A stretch of 64,000 nucleotides of DNA from Desertimonas sp963732335 (GCA_963732335.1 CAVSZO010000032.1:1-64000); one strand, 5' to 3'; numbered from the stretch's first letter, positions 19,325 to 31,054 are shown. The notes: generated from the sequence alone by a model not told the origin. Program-made: numbers and translations.

Positions 19325-20298
19325 TCCCGCGAAGGTCGCGCCGCATCACGAGGCGTTGATAGGCGAGGGCGACGACGAGCGAGAGCCCGAAGATCACGAT
19401 CGACACCGCACTGGCGTAGCCGAACAGGCCCCTGCGGAACTGCTCGTAGAGGAACGTCGCCATCGTCGACGAGGCACCGATCGGCCCGCCCCTGGTCGTG
19501 ACCCAGACGAGGTCGAACAGTTGCAGGGCGCCGATGATCGACAGGAACACCGACACCCGGATCGTCGGTCCGAGCAGCGGGAGCGTGACGTAACGGAAGC
19601 GCTGCCACGACGACGCGCCGTCGATGAGGGCGGCCTCGGTCGAGCTCCTTGGGGATCTGCTGGAGCCCGGCGAGGATGAGGATCATGTGGAAGCCGAAGT
19701 ACTTCCACGAGATCACGAAGAACAGGCTGTAGAGGACGACGTCAGGGTTGCCGAGCCACTCGTGGATCAGCCCCTCGGCCCCGACCGCGGTGAGGGTCTG
19801 GTCGAGCAGGCCGTCCGGTCGCAGGATCTGGCGCCACACGACGCCGGTGACGACCTCGGACAGGATGTAGGGGGCGAAGAACAGCGTGCGCAGCAACGCC
19901 TCGACCGGGCAGCTTGACGTTGAGCAGCATCGCCAGGCCCAAGGCGAACGGGATCTGCAGCAACAGCGAGAGGACGATGATGACGCCGTTGTGGCGGATC
20001 GCGTCGCGGAACAGCTCATCGGAGAAGGCGCGGCGGAAGTTGTCGATGCCGACGAAGTCGGTGAGCGGCTCGAGCCCGTTCCAGTCGTACAGGCTGTAGC
20101 GGGTGCTCTGGATGATCGGGTAGACGACGAACGTCAGACGTAGAGGGCGATCGCGGGGAGCAGGAACAGCACCACGACCGGCCACGAGATGCCGCGACCG
20201 ACGCCGGCTCCGTCGCCCTGAAGGTCGGCCTCGCGGGCGGCTGTCGCCGGCGTGGCCGTGGCCGGAACGGTGGATGGAAGGGCGGACTCGGTGGTCAC
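19308..20298 (-). CDS. Carbohydrate ABC transporter permease, MalF-type (CUT1)
   Basis: After a polar 35-residue N-terminus the protein has helices PVVVLFLLPAIALYV and FVVYPIIQSTRYSLYDWNG, then LSLLLQIPFALGLAMLL, the segment FFAPYILSEVVTGVVWRQIL and SWKYFGFHMILILAGLQQIP. It ends with the EAA-proximal part VFLSIIGALQLFDLVWV and GLFGYASAVSIVIF. Frame changes near 20140, 19910 and 19635 split it. The GTG at 20298 was chosen because the coding signal starts there, after the hairpin that separates it from the binding-protein gene. It pairs with the MalG-type permease downstream. Confidence 0.84.
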
Positions 20299-20315
20299 GG
20301 CAACGGTTCCCCGGA

Positions 20316-20349
20316 GGGGTGGGAGGATCACGAGAGATCCTCCCACCCC
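20316..20349 (-). terminator. Perfect 14-bp hairpin between the binding-protein and permease genes
   Basis: GGGGTGGGAGGATC pairs without mismatch with GATCCTCCCACCCC across a 6-base loop (ACGAGA). It lies in the 62-bp gap downstream of the solute-binding-protein stop and before the MalF-type permease start. No T-run follows. Such intercistronic hairpins usually stop most transcripts or protect the upstream mRNA end, giving more binding protein than permease. Confidence 0.7.
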
Positions 20350-20360
20350 ATGCGTGGGGA

Positions 20361-21700
20361 TCAGCGCATCGGCGTCGGGGTCAGCCTCCGGCCGTGTGCC
20401 GTGATCGCCGCAGCGGCGTCCTCGGGCGTCGTCTCACCGGCGAACAGCAGCGCCGTCTGGTCGTTGACCTGGGCACCGACCTCGGCCGTGAAGAACTGGT
20501 CGAGGAACAGCTGCATGAACGTCGCACTGGTCAGTTCGTCGAGCACGGTCTGCATCACCGGGCCATCGGCGGCGGGGGCCTCGGTGATGGCGGCGGTGGC
20601 TTCGATGTTCGCCGGGATTCCGCTCCGCTCGTCGCCCACGTCCGCTGGTTCTCGGCGTTGGTGAGGAAGCCGAGGAAGTCGACAGTCTCCGGCGGGGCGT
20701 CCTTGCCGACGATGAATCCGTCGCCGCCGCCGAAGGCGTCGGTCGGCGCTCCGGCTCCGCCTTCGACCTCGGGGAACGGGAACCACCCGATCTCGAACGG
20801 CAACGGTGTCTCCGGTTGGTCGGCGAGGCCCGCCTGGTTCCTGAAGGCGCCGAGCGCCCCAACTGCCCCATCAGGTCCATCGCCGCGCCCTGGCTGGCCA
20901 TCACGCCGGACTCACCGTCGGGAGCGTCCCAGGTGGCGGCGAGGAAGCCGTCCTGGAACGGCTCCATGGCGACGAGCTCGGCGACGTGCTCGCCGGCCTC
21001 GATGACGGCGGGGACGCTGAAGTTGTTGTCGGCGGCGATCTGGTTCATCCCGTCGGCACCGCCGAGGCGGACCATCAGGTAGGAGTACCAGAAGTGCGCC
21101 GGCCACTTGTCGCCGGCACCGACGGCGATCGGCGTGATGCCGGCGTCCTTGAGCGTCTGGATGGCCTCGAGCAGCTCGGTCCACGTCGCCGGCGGGGCCT
21201 CGGGATCGAGCCGGCCTGCTCGAAGAGGTCCTTGTTGTACCAGATGCCGACGATGCTCTGGTTGTACGGCAGCCCGTACTGGACGCCGTCGATGTTGAAC
21301 AGTCCGGCCGCACCCGGGCTGAGGGCGTCGACGTACTCGGCGGATGCCTCGGTGATGTCCTGCACCGCGCCGGCGTTCGACCTGGTCGCGCAGCACGCCG
21401 CCGCCCCAGGACTGGAACAGGTCGGGGACGTCGCCGGCCTGGACGTTGGTCTGGAGCGCCGCCTTGAACGCCTCGTTCTCCATCACCGTGATGTTGATCG
21501 TGACGTTCGGGTTCTCGGCCATGTAGGCGTCGGCCATGGCCTGCCAGTTCGACATATCCGGGATCGTTGATCTGGATGTGCCACCAGTCGATCTCGACCT
21601 GCTCACCTGAGGCCGATGCCGAGGTGGCCAGCCCGGCGGATGCCCCGACGAGGGTGAGGGCGCCGAGAAGTAGCCCGAAACGGGCGCGGGTGCGTTGCAT
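20361..21700 (-). CDS. Extracellular solute-binding protein of a CUT1 sugar ABC transporter
   Basis: A signal peptide (MQRTRARFGLLLGALTLVGA, then SASA) is followed by EIDWWHIQ and the SBP_bac_1 pattern WQAMADAYMAENPNVTINIT. VQAGDVPDLFQSWGGG, GVQYGLPYNQSIVGIWYNK, TPIAVGAGDKWPAHFWYSY and FPFPEVEGGAGAPTDAFGGG follow. About six single-base indels break the gene into seven frames, yet homology runs continuously to LTSATFMQLFLDQFF, so the protein is probably intact in the organism. It binds oligosaccharides outside the membrane and feeds the two downstream permeases. The divergent LacI gene and shared operator imply xylo-oligosaccharide induction. Confidence 0.85.
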
Positions 21701-21776
21701 GGATCAGTTCCCCCTTGTGTGACCTTGCTGACTGACTCCGGGCAGAGCCTGGCACACGCCGCGACGCCGTGTCAAT

Positions 21777-21790
21777 CGTTATCGATAACG
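21777..21790. promoter_or_regulatory. LacI-family operator in the divergent SBP/lacI promoter region
   Basis: CGTTATCGATAACG is a perfect palindrome in the 112-bp space between the binding-protein gene (minus) and the LacI gene (plus). Its form, a TTATCGATAA core around a central CG, is that of LacI/GalR-family operators in actinobacteria. One site could repress both the transporter operon and the regulator-GH3-xylAB operon. Binding by the adjacent LacI protein is inferred from position. Confidence 0.7.
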
Positions 21791-21812
21791 TTCTCGACAC
21801 CGTTCTACACGC

Positions 21813-22849
21813 GTGACTAAGCTGCCCGCCATGCCGCACCGCCGCGTGACGATCGGGGACGTCGCCGAAGCGGCGGGCGTCTCCGTTGCCACCGTGTCGA
21901 AGGTGATCAACGACCGCTACGGCGTCTCGGCCGCGACGGCGAGCCGGGTCAAGGCGGTGATCAGCGAGCTCGGCTACGAGTCGAGCCTGATCGCCCGCAG
22001 CCTGCGCAGCCACCGCACCAACGTGCTCGGCGATCCTCGTCGCCGACATCGAGCCGTTCAGCGCCGAGCTGCTCAAGGGCGTCGCCCGGGCGATCAAGAC
22101 GTCGGGCTACGAGCTGATCGTCTACTCCGGCGGCGGCCATGGCCAGGAGCACGCCGGCTGGGAGCGTCGCAACGTGTCGCGGTTGAGCGGCACGCTCGCC
22201 GACGGGGTCATCCTCGTCACCCCGACCGTGGACGACGTCGGCGCCAGCGGGACCGATCGTGGCCGTCGACCCGCACCGCGGCGACTCGACGATGCCCAAC
22301 GTCCACTCCGACAACCTCGCCGGAGCGATCACCGCCATGGAGTACCTCATCGGCCTCGGCCACCGGCGCATCGGCTTCCTCGCCGGGCGTCCCGACCTCG
22401 AATCGGCGCAACGGCGTGAGCAGGGATACCACGACGCCCTCGCCACGGCGGGCATCGACTTCGATCCCGACCTCGTCCGCGTCGGCGGGTACGAGCTCGA
22501 GACGTCCCGCGAGCCGGCGCGCCAGCTGCTCGAGCTCGCCGACCCGCCGACGGCGATCTTCGCCGCCAACGACCTCTCGGCGATCCAGACGATGAACGTC
22601 GCCCGGTCGCTCGGCCTGTCGGTCCCCGAGGACGTGTCGGTGATCGGCTTCGACAACATCCCGGAGTCGGCGCTCACCGATCCGCCGTTGACGACGATCG
22701 ACCAGTCGATCCAGACGATGGGAGAAGAAGCGGTGCGACTGCTCGTCGATCTGCTCAACGGCGTCACCGACCGCCCTCACCAGATCACGCTGCCGACCAA
22801 GCTCGTCGAGCGCCAGTCGTGCCGGGCCATCGGACGTGGACCGTCGTGA
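21813..22849 (+). CDS. LacI-family transcriptional regulator of the xylo-oligosaccharide locus
   Basis: The helix-turn-helix VTIGDVAEAAGVSVATVSKV and hinge helix YESSLIARSLRS are followed by a periplasmic-binding-protein-like sensor domain (GYELIVYSGGGHGQEHAGWE, IGFLAGRPDLESAQRREQGY, FAANDLSAIQTM, SVIGFDNIPESAL). Two extra bases (22029-22030 and about 22251) shift the frame. The GTG at 21813 or the ATG at 21831 can serve as start; the latter lies closer to the DNA-binding domain. It shares a promoter region with the transporter and precedes a GH3 hydrolase gene, so xylose or a xylo-oligosaccharide is the likely inducer. Confidence 0.87.
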
Positions 22850-25241
22850 GCACTGTCGACCGGCGGCGGTCACGTCCGACGCCGCCTACCGCGATCCGCA
22901 CCTGCCGGTCGCCGATCGCGTCGCCGACCTGCTCGCCCGCATGACGCTGGAGGAGAAGGTCGCCCAGCTCGGCAGCGCCTGGGTGTTCCAGCTCGCCGAC
23001 GGGACGTCGCCTCGACACGGACGAAGGCGGCGGAGCTGCTCCGCCACGGGCTCGGCCAGGTCACCCGCGATCTCCGGCGCCAGCAGCCTGGCGCCACGCT
23101 GACGCCGCCGTCCTGGCCAACGCCATCCAGCGCCATCTCGTCACGGAGACCCGTCTGGGCATCCCGGCGATCGTCCACGAGGAGATCTGCTCGGGCCTGA
23201 TGGCCCGCGACTCGACGATCTTCCCGCAGGCGATCGGTGTCGCCAGCACGTGGCAACCCGAGCTCGCCGCGGCCCTCGCCGATGCCGTGCGCGTCCAGAT
23301 GCGGGCGATGGGCGCCCACCAGGGCCTCTCGCCCGTGCTCGACATCTGCCGGGATCCACGCTGGGGACGCACCGAGGAGACGTTCGGGGAGGACCCGCAC
23401 CTGGTCGCCCGCATGGGCGTCTCGTTCGTCCGCGGTCTGCAGGGCGACGACCTCACGGACGGCGTGATCGCCACGGCCAAGCACTTCGTCGGGTACGGCG
23501 CGTCGGAGGGCGGGCTGAACTGGGCGCCGCCGCACCTCGGCGCCCGCGAGCTCCGCGACGTCTACCTCCATCCGTTCGAGGCGGCGGTGCGATCGGCTGG
23601 GCTGCGCTCGGTGATGAACGCCTACAACGAGCTCGACGGCGTTCCGGCTGCCGCCGATCGCCACCTGCTGACTGGACATCCTGCGCGAGCAGTGGGGATT
23701 CGCGCGGTTGCGTCGTGTCGGACTACTTCGCGGTCCGCCAGCTCGCCGACTACCACCGCCTCGCCCCCGACGCCGTCGAAGCGGCGGCGATGGCCCTCGA
23801 AGCCGGGCTCGACGTCGAGCTGCCGGGGACCGATTGCTACGGCGAGCCGCTGCTCGAGGCGGTGCGCTCGGGCCGGGTGTCCGAGGCGACCGTCGACACC
23901 GCCGTCGGCCGCGTGCTCACGCACGAAGTTCGAGCTCGGGCTGTTCGAGCGGCCGCTTGTCGACCCCGAGGACGTCGCCGCCGTGACCGCCACGCCCGGC
24001 GCATCGCCGGCTCGCCGGCGAGATCGCCCGGAAGTCGCTCGTGCTGCTGCGCAACGACGGCACGCTGCCGCTGCGCCCGGACGTGGCGTCCGTGGCGGTG
24101 ATCGGGCCCAACGCCGACGAGCCGCGCCACCTCGTCGGTGACTACGCGTATGCGGTCCACGTCGAATCGCTGCAAGGAGTTGTTGCGCAGCGGGCGCAAC
24201 GTGTTCGCCATTCCGCTCGACGACGAGCACTACCTCGATGCCGTCACCGTCAGCGCCCCGTCAGTGCGGGAAGCGCTGTCGGCGCGCCTCGGCGAACGCG
24301 TGCGGTTCGCCCGGTGGCTGCGACGTCAACAGCGCGTCGCGCGACGGGTTCGCCGAGGCCGTCGAGGTCGCCGCCGAATGCGACGTCGCCGTGATGGTGA
24401 TGGGCGACAAGGCGGGCCTGACCGACGACTGCACGTCGGGCGAGAGCCGCGACGTCGCGTCGCTCGACTTGCCGGGCGTGCAGGAGGAGCTGGTCCACGC
24501 CGTCCTCGACACAGGGACCCCCGTCGTGCTCGTGCTCGTCGCCGGGCGGCCCGTCGGCGAGCGCGTCGCTGCACGAACGGTGCGCTGCCGTGCTGATGGC
24601 GTGGTTGCCCGGGCGAAGAGGGCGCCGCGGCAATCGCCGACGTCGCTCACTCGGTGACGTCAACCCCGGCGGCAAGCTGCCGATCTACGTACCCACGGTC
24701 GGTCGGCCAGATCCCGACGTACTACGGCCACAAGGTCTCCGGCGGGAGGTCGCACTGGAAGGGCGACTACGTCGACTCGCCGGCGGCCCCGCTGTACCCG
24801 TTCGGCCACGGGCTGAGCTACACGACGTTCGGCCTCGAGCGACGCGTCGGTGGACGCGCCGCGAGGTGACCTGGAACGACGTCGATCACGACGACGGTGA
24901 CCGTCGACCAACACCGGGGAGCCGCGACGGCGACGAGGTCGTCCAGCTGTACGTCCGCGATCCGCGGGCGAGCGTGACCCGACCAGTGCTCGAGCTCAAA
25001 GGCTTCGTGCGCGTCGTCCCTCGCCGCCGGCGAGTCTCGATCCGGTCACGTTCACGCACACCGGTCGGCCAGCTCGGGTTCCACGATCGCAACCTCGACT
25101 ACGTCGTCGAGCCGGGGGAGATCGACGTGTTCGTCGGCACGTCGTCCGACGACCTCGTCGAGGTCGGTACGGTCACCGTCGTGGCCGATCCGGCAGCGTC
25201 CGCCCGCCAAACTCTTCGACGGCACCGTGACCGTCGCGTAA
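22836..25241 (+). CDS. Glycoside hydrolase family 3 (beta-xylosidase/beta-glucosidase)
   Basis: About 790 residues show the GH3 N-domain (RMTLEEKVAQLGSAWVFQL, then VLDICRDPRWGRTEETFGED, the KHF motif in TAKHFVGYGA and the nucleophile Asp in GCVVSDYFAV). The C-domain follows (LRNDGTLPLRPDVASVAVIG), then a fibronectin-III-like end (LYPFGHGLSYTTFG). At least ten single-base indels, nearly all insertions, break it; every catalytic motif survives. No signal peptide is visible, so it probably acts inside the cell on imported oligomers. The GTG at 22836 overlaps the lacI stop by 14 bp, and xylA follows by 21 bp. Beta-xylosidase is favoured by the xylAB context. Confidence 0.85.
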
Positions 25242-25262
25242 CCGATCTGGGAGGATGACGGC

Positions 25263-26617
25263 ATGACCGAGTTCTTCACCGAGGTCGCTGAGCGGATTCC
25301 CTTCGAGGGTCCCGACAGCGACAACCCGCTGGCGTTCCACTGGTACGACGCCGATCGCGTCGTCGCCGGTCGGCGGATGGAGGACCATCTGCGCTTCGCC
25401 GTCTGCTACTGGCACTCGTTCAACTGGGACGGGTTCGACGTCTTCGGCATGCGGCACGCTCGACCGTCCGTGGCACCCGACATTTGCGCCGGCAGCCGAT
25501 CCGATCGAGGCCGCCAAGCAGAAGATGGACGCCGCCTTCGAGTTCTTCGTCAAGCTCGGCGTGCCCTTCTACTGCTTCCACGATCGCGACATCGCGCCGG
25601 AAGGAGCGTCGTTCAAGGAGTCGGCGGCACTCCTCGACGAGATGGTCGACGTCGCCGCCGAGCACCAGCAGCGCACCGGTGTCGAGCTGTTGTGGGGTAC
25701 CGCCAACCTGTTCTCCAACCCGCGCTACCAGGCCGGGGCCGCCACCAATCCCGACCCCGAGGTGTTCGCCTACGCCGCGGCGCAGGTCGCCCACTGCCTC
25801 GAAGCAACCCACCGTCTCGGTGGGCACAACTACGTGCTGTGGGGCGGCCGGGAGGGCTACGAGACGCTGCTCAATACCGATATGCAGCGCGAGCTCGACC
25901 AGCTCGCCCGCTTCCTGACGATGGTCGTCGAGCACAAGCAGCGCATCGGGTTCGGCGGCACGATCCTCCTCGAGCCGAAGCCGTGCGAGCCGACGAAGCA
26001 CCAGTACGACTACGACGTCGCCACCGTCTACGCCTTCTTGCAGCGCTACGACCTGGCCGACGAGATCAAGGTCAACATCGAGGTCAACCACGCCGCGCTG
26101 TCGGGCCACGACTTCGCCCACGAGATCGCCACCGCCGTCAACGCCGGGATCTTCGGGTCGATCGACGCCAACGCCGGAGACGACCGCCTCGGTTGGGACC
26201 TCGACCGATTCCCCGGGTCGGTCGAGCAGATGACGCTCGGGATGGTCGAAATCCTGCGCGCCGGCGGGTTCACCACCGGCGGGCTCAACTTCGACACCAA
26301 GTTGCGCCGGCAGTCGATCGACCGCACCGACCTGTTCCACGGTCACATCGGCGGGATGGACACGATGGCGCGGGCGCTGCTCGCCGCCGATTCGGTGCTC
26401 GCTGAACTCGACGCCAATCGGTCGGCGCGCTACGCCGGCTGGGACGGCGAGCTCGGCCGCTCGATCCTCGACGGCTCGACCAATCTGTCGGCGCTGCACG
26501 ATCGCGCCGTCGACCTCGGCGAGCCCACGCGGGTGTCGGGTGGCCAGGAGCGGCTGGAGAACCTCGTCGCCCGCCACGTCGGCGCGGGTGCGCTGACCCG
26601 TGCCCGCCGATCGCTGA
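25263..26617 (+). CDS. xylA: Xylose isomerase, class II (long form)
   Basis: The enzyme converts D-xylose to D-xylulose. The protein, about 450 residues, contains NPLAFHWYDADRVVAG and CYWHSFNWDGFDVFGM, the catalytic His in FYCFHDRDIAPEGAS, the lysine motif EPKPCEPTKHQYDYD and the metal ligands in NIEVNHAALSGHDF and SIDANAGDDRLGWD. The extra N-terminal 50 residues mark the long class II form of E. coli rather than the roughly 390-residue class I usual in Streptomyces and Arthrobacter. An extra base lies at about 25449. A second at about 26605 hides the stop, so the natural end is taken as TGA 26615-26617. GGGAGG lies ahead of the ATG. Confidence 0.93.
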
Positions 26618-26623
26618 AGCGCC

Positions 26624-28040
26624 ATGCCGCTCGATCGCCGGCGTCGACTCGTCGACCAGCGCCACCAAGGTCGAGGTCCGCGACCTCGACAGCGGCGACG
26701 TCGTCGGGCGCGGGTCGGCGCCGCATCCCCCGACCCAGCCGCCGCGCTCGGAGCAGGACCCACAGGCGTGGTGGGCGGCGTTCGAGTCGGCATGGCAGCA
26801 GGCCGGCTCGCCGGCAGTTGCGGCGATCAGCGTCGGCGGGCAGCAGCACGGGATGGTCGCCCTCGACGAGCAGCGCGAGGTGATCCGCCCGGCCAAGCTG
26901 TGGAACGACACGGAGTCGGCGCCGGATGCGACGTCCTTGATCGAACGGCTGCCGGGCGGCCGGCAGGCGTGGGCGGATGCCTGCGGCTCGGTGCCGGTGG
27001 CGAGCTTCACGATCACCAAACTCGCCTGGTTGCGGCGCACCGAGCCTTCGTCGTGGGAGCGGCTCGCCCACGTCGTCCTGCCCCACGACTGGCTGACGTT
27101 CCGGCTGACGGGCTCGCTCACGACCGATCGGGGCGACGCCTCGGGCACCGGCTACTGGTCGGCGGCAGCGGGCGCCTACCGCTACGACCTGCTCAGCCTC
27201 GTCGATGCCGGGCGGGACTGGACGACCGTGGTGCCAGCCGTGCTCGGTCCCGGTGATGCGGCGGGGGAGTGGCAAGGAGCAGTCGTCGGCCCGGGGACCG
27301 GCGACAACATGGCCGGGGCGCTCGGCGTCGGGCTGCGCTCCGGCGACGTGGCGGTGTCGATCGGGACGTCGGGAACGGTGTACTCGGTGTGCGACTCGCC
27401 AACCGCCGACTCGTCGGGCATCGTCGCCGGCTTTGCTGACGCCACGGGGCGGCACCTGCCGCTGGTGTGCACTCTCAATGCCACCAAGGTCACCGATGCA
27501 GTGGCAAGGCTGCTCGGCGTCGATCACGAGGCGTTCGACGAGCTGGTGTTCGCCGCCGAGCCCGGCGCAGGCGGTCTGACCCTACTCCCGTACCTCGACG
27601 GCGAGCGCACGCCCGACCGGCCGTCAGCGACCGGTGTGCTCGCTGGGATGCGCAGCGACGTCAGCCGCGAGCAGCTCGCCCGCGCCGCCGTCGAGGGAGT
27701 CGTGTGCGGGCTGCTCGACGGGCTCGACGCGCTCAATGCCTTCGCGCCGGCCGACGGTCGGCTGATCCTGGTCGGCGGCGGTGCCCGCTCGCGTGCGTAC
27801 CGGCAGGTGCTCGCCGACCTCAGCGGTCGGGCCGTGCTCGTTCCCCGGGCCGAGGAGCAGGTCGCCACCGGGGCGTGCGTCCAGGCCGCCGCCGTCGTCA
27901 GCGGCGCCGACCCCAACGACGTCGCCGACCGCTGGAAGCTCGGCGACGGGGATGTCGTGGAACCCGGTTCGGCGGCGACCGCTTCGGCCGACGTGCGGGC
28001 CGCCTACGCCAGCTTGCGCGACGCCACGGCGCCAGCCTGA
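26624..28040 (+). CDS. xylB: Xylulokinase (FGGY family)
   Basis: The sequence begins MPL, then after one extra base (about 26633) IAGVDSSTSATKVEVRDL, the first FGGY phosphate loop. It continues with ISVGGQQHGMVALDE, the sugar-binding LWNDTES, SIGTSGTVYSV and the ATP-site ILVGGGARSRAYRQVLADL. The length of about 470 residues is typical. It phosphorylates D-xylulose, completing entry of xylose into the pentose phosphate pathway. It follows xylA by a few bases in one operon with lacI and the GH3 gene. Confidence 0.92.
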
Positions 28041-28194
28041 TCCACTCGTGTGCGGCGACGAAGTGCCGACCCAGCGCGCACGTTTCGGACAAGCACGTGT
28101 CGGTCCGTGTCGTCGGCCACTTGCACGTGAGCTGCTGCCGCTGGGATGAAGTGCGCCTGAGTTCGACTGTTACACCCCTTCTCACGATGGGTAC

Positions 28195-29599
28195 ATGAGT
28201 TCGAGGCGGTATGTGGAGGGTGATCTTCCGGATGACGGGACGGTGCTGGATGCGTTCGTCAAGCTGCTCGTCGCCGAGCCGGACGAGAAGGACCGTGACG
28301 GGCTGGACGGGTTGGTGCGTCGGTCGTTGCGGTTGCGTGGCTGGCTCGACGCGATCGATGCGCGGATCGCTGCCCGGGCGGCGCGGCTGGCTGCCGAGGG
28401 GCGGGGTGCGGAGCGGCGACGGTGCTTGCTGGTGGTGGGCGGCGGGCCAGGCGTGACGCCGAGGCTGCCGCCGAGCGCGGAGAGGTGTGTGAGCGGATGC
28501 CCGGGGTCGGCGAGGCGTTGGCTGGTGGGACGGTGACGGCTGGCCACGTCGATGCGCTCGCCAAGGCTGTCCGTCAGCTCGACGACGAGGGCAAGGAGCG
28601 GTTGGCCGGGCACGAGGAGTCGTTGGTCGAGGCGGCGGCGTCGTTGACGCCGGAACAGTTCGATCGGGAGTGCCAGGATCTGGCCCGCAACCTGAGCGGT
28701 GATGACGGGTTGTCGCGGCAGGAGCGGATGCGCCGGGAGCGCAACGTGCGCCGGTGGGTCGACAAGCACACCGGGATGTGCAAGACGTTGCTGTCGTTGG
28801 ACCCGTTGGCCGACGCGATGGCGTGGACGGCGATCAACGCGGCGATGGCCAGCCGCCCGCAGCGGCCAACCAGCACGATGATGACCGCACCTGGGACCAG
28901 TTGCAGGCCGACGTCGTCGTCGACCTGCTCACCGGAGCCCGGGCGGCCGGTGACGAGCGGGTGCCGGAGGTGTCGGTGCTGATCGACTATCAAACGCTGA
29001 TCGACGGCCTCCACGACCGCTCGACCTGCGAGACGTCGGAGGGGCAGCCGCTCCCCGCCGAGACCGTGCGGCGGCTGTGTTGTGAGGCGAACATCGTGCC
29101 GATCGTGCTCGGCGGTAGACGGCGAGGTGCTCGACGTCGGTCGCCAGTGCCGGCTGGCCAACCGGGCCCAACGGCGGGCGCTGCGGGCGATGTACCGAAC
29201 GTGTGCCCATCCGAGCTGCAGCGTGCCGTTCGACTCGTGCCGCATCCACCACGTCATCTATTGGCAACGCGGTGGAATCACCGATGTGGACAACATGGTC
29301 CCGTTGTGCGAGCGCCACCACCACCTTGTCCACGAAGGCGGCTGGACACTGCAACTGTTCCCCGATCGGCGAACGACATGGCGAACCCCGCGACGGCACC
29401 GTGTACTACGACGGCATCACCGACCGACCGTGCGTCGCGGCCACCGACGATCGCGACCGCATCGGCGAGGGAGACGCCGCCGGCAGGCGGTTGCCGCGCC
29501 GACGAGTTGACGCCCCGATCGCCGAGCAGACGGCCGCCCGCGTCGCCGCCGAGGTCCAGACAGGCCCTCGCCGAGGTCACCAGCCGGGCGCCGCCGTAG
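28195..29599 (+). CDS. DUF222 / HNH endonuclease-domain protein
   Basis: This is one of the DUF222-HNH proteins abundant in actinobacteria. The helical DUF222 part includes VRRSLRLRGWLDAIDARIAA, AAERGEVCERMP and LDDEGKERLAGHEESLVEAA. The HNH nuclease at the C-terminus shows YRTCAHPSCSVPFDSC, IHHVIYWQRGGITDVDNMV and PLCERHHHLVHEGGW. The protein ends TSRAPP. About five indels, two of them apparent deletions, break the frame at about 28410, 28850, 29115, 29385 and 29560. The role of the family is unsettled; many copies per genome and links to mobile DNA are reported. Confidence 0.82.
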
Positions 29600-29643
29600 C
29601 TCGGGACGGGCGGTGCTTGCAGCCGCATGGCAGGATCGACCGC

Positions 29644-31054
29644 GTGAGCGAACGCGACCGATCTCACGCAGTGCACGGCGACGACCCTGCTCGAGCTGTA
29701 TCGGCGGCGCGAGGCCTCACCCGTCGAGGTGACTGCGGCGGTGCTCGATCGCATCGAACGACTCAACCCGGTGCTCAACTGCTTCGCCCTGGTTGCCGGC
29801 GACGAGGCGCTTGAGCGGCGGCGAGTGCAAGTGAGGCGCGCTGGAAGGTCGGGCGAGCCGGTGGGCCCGCTCGACGGCGTGCCGGTGTCGATCAAGGACT
29901 TGATCCTGACCCGTGGGTGGCCGACGCTGCGCGGCAGCCGGACCGTCGACCCGGACCAGCCGTGGGACGTCGACGCACCCGTCACGGCCAGGCTGCGTGA
30001 GGCCGGGGCGGTGCTGCTGGGCAAGACGACGACGCCGGAGTTCGGGTGCAAGGCCGAGACCAACTCGCCGCTCACCGGCATCACGCGCAATCCGTGGGAC
30101 ATGACCAAGACCCCGGGCGGTTCGTCGGGGGGTACGGCGGCGGCGGTTGCCGCCGGCCTCGGCCCGCTCGGCGTCGGCACCGACGGCGCCGGCTCGGTGC
30201 GCATCCCGGCGGCGTTCTGTGGCAACTTCGGATTGAAGCCGAGCTTCGGACGTGTTCCGGCGTATCCGCTATCACCGTTCGGCACCGTGTCGCACATCGG
30301 TCCGCACACGATGAGCGTGACCGATGCAGCGCTGATGCTGAACGTCATGCAGCGCCCCGATGCGCGGGACTGGACATCACTCCCGCCCACCGATGCCGAT
30401 CACCTCGCCGGCCTCGACGGCGGGCTCGCTGGCTTGCGCATCGCCTATTCGCCGACGCTCGGCTACGTCGACAACGTCGATCCCGAGGTTGCCGCCGCCG
30501 TCGACGCGGCAGCCGGCGAACTGGCCGGCCTCGGTGCGGTGGTCGAAACGGTCGATCCGGGGTTCGACGACCCGCTGGAGATCACCACGGGGTTGTGGTT
30601 CACCGGCGCCTGGACGCTGTGGAATCAGCTCAGTTCCGACCAGCAGGCGGTCACCGATCCCGACTTCGCCGCCGAAGCCCGCCTCGGGGAACCGTTGAGC
30701 AACCTCGAGGTGCAGCGGCTCGTGCTCCGGCGGGGCGAACTCGGTTCGACGATGCGGCAGTTCATGCAACGCTACGACCTGCTCGTGACGCCGTCGGTGG
30801 CGGTGCCCGCATTCGAGGCCAGGCCTGCAGGGCACACGCCGTTCGAACCCGTGGTGATGCTCGGTTGGACGCCGTTCTCCTACCCGTTCAACCTCACCGG
30901 GCAGCCGGCTTGCACGATCCCATGCGGCCTCACGAGCGCCGGCCTGCCGATCGGAGTCCAGTTCGTCGGCCCGATGTTTGGCGACTCCCTCGTGTTGCGC
31001 GCCGCTCGCGCCTACGAGGCCGTGCGCCCGCTCACCCGTCCGCCACTGGGCTAG
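29644..31054 (+). CDS. Amidase signature family enzyme
   Basis: The catalytic Lys lies in VPVSIKDLILTRGWPTLRGS, and the glycine/serine signature is GGSSGGTAAAVAAGLGPLGV, then DGAGSVRIPAAFCGN. This supplies the Ser-cisSer-Lys triad. The tail LTGQPACTIPCGLT and GLPIGVQFVGP is typical. About 470 residues hydrolyse an unknown amide. An extra base at about 29661 separates GTG 29644 (VSERD) from LTQCTATTLLELYRRREASP. The stop shares the bases CTAG with the convergent anti-sigma-like gene. Confidence 0.87.

Noticed and set aside
18483..25241. Transporter, LacI and GH3 genes as true pseudogenes
   Set aside because: Every motif needed for function is present and homology is continuous across single-base changes; simultaneous recent decay without nonsense or missense damage is unlikely.
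25420..26793. 457-codon minus-strand frame opposite xylA
   Set aside because: It mirrors the xylA codons; the plus strand encodes a full xylose isomerase with all active-site residues.
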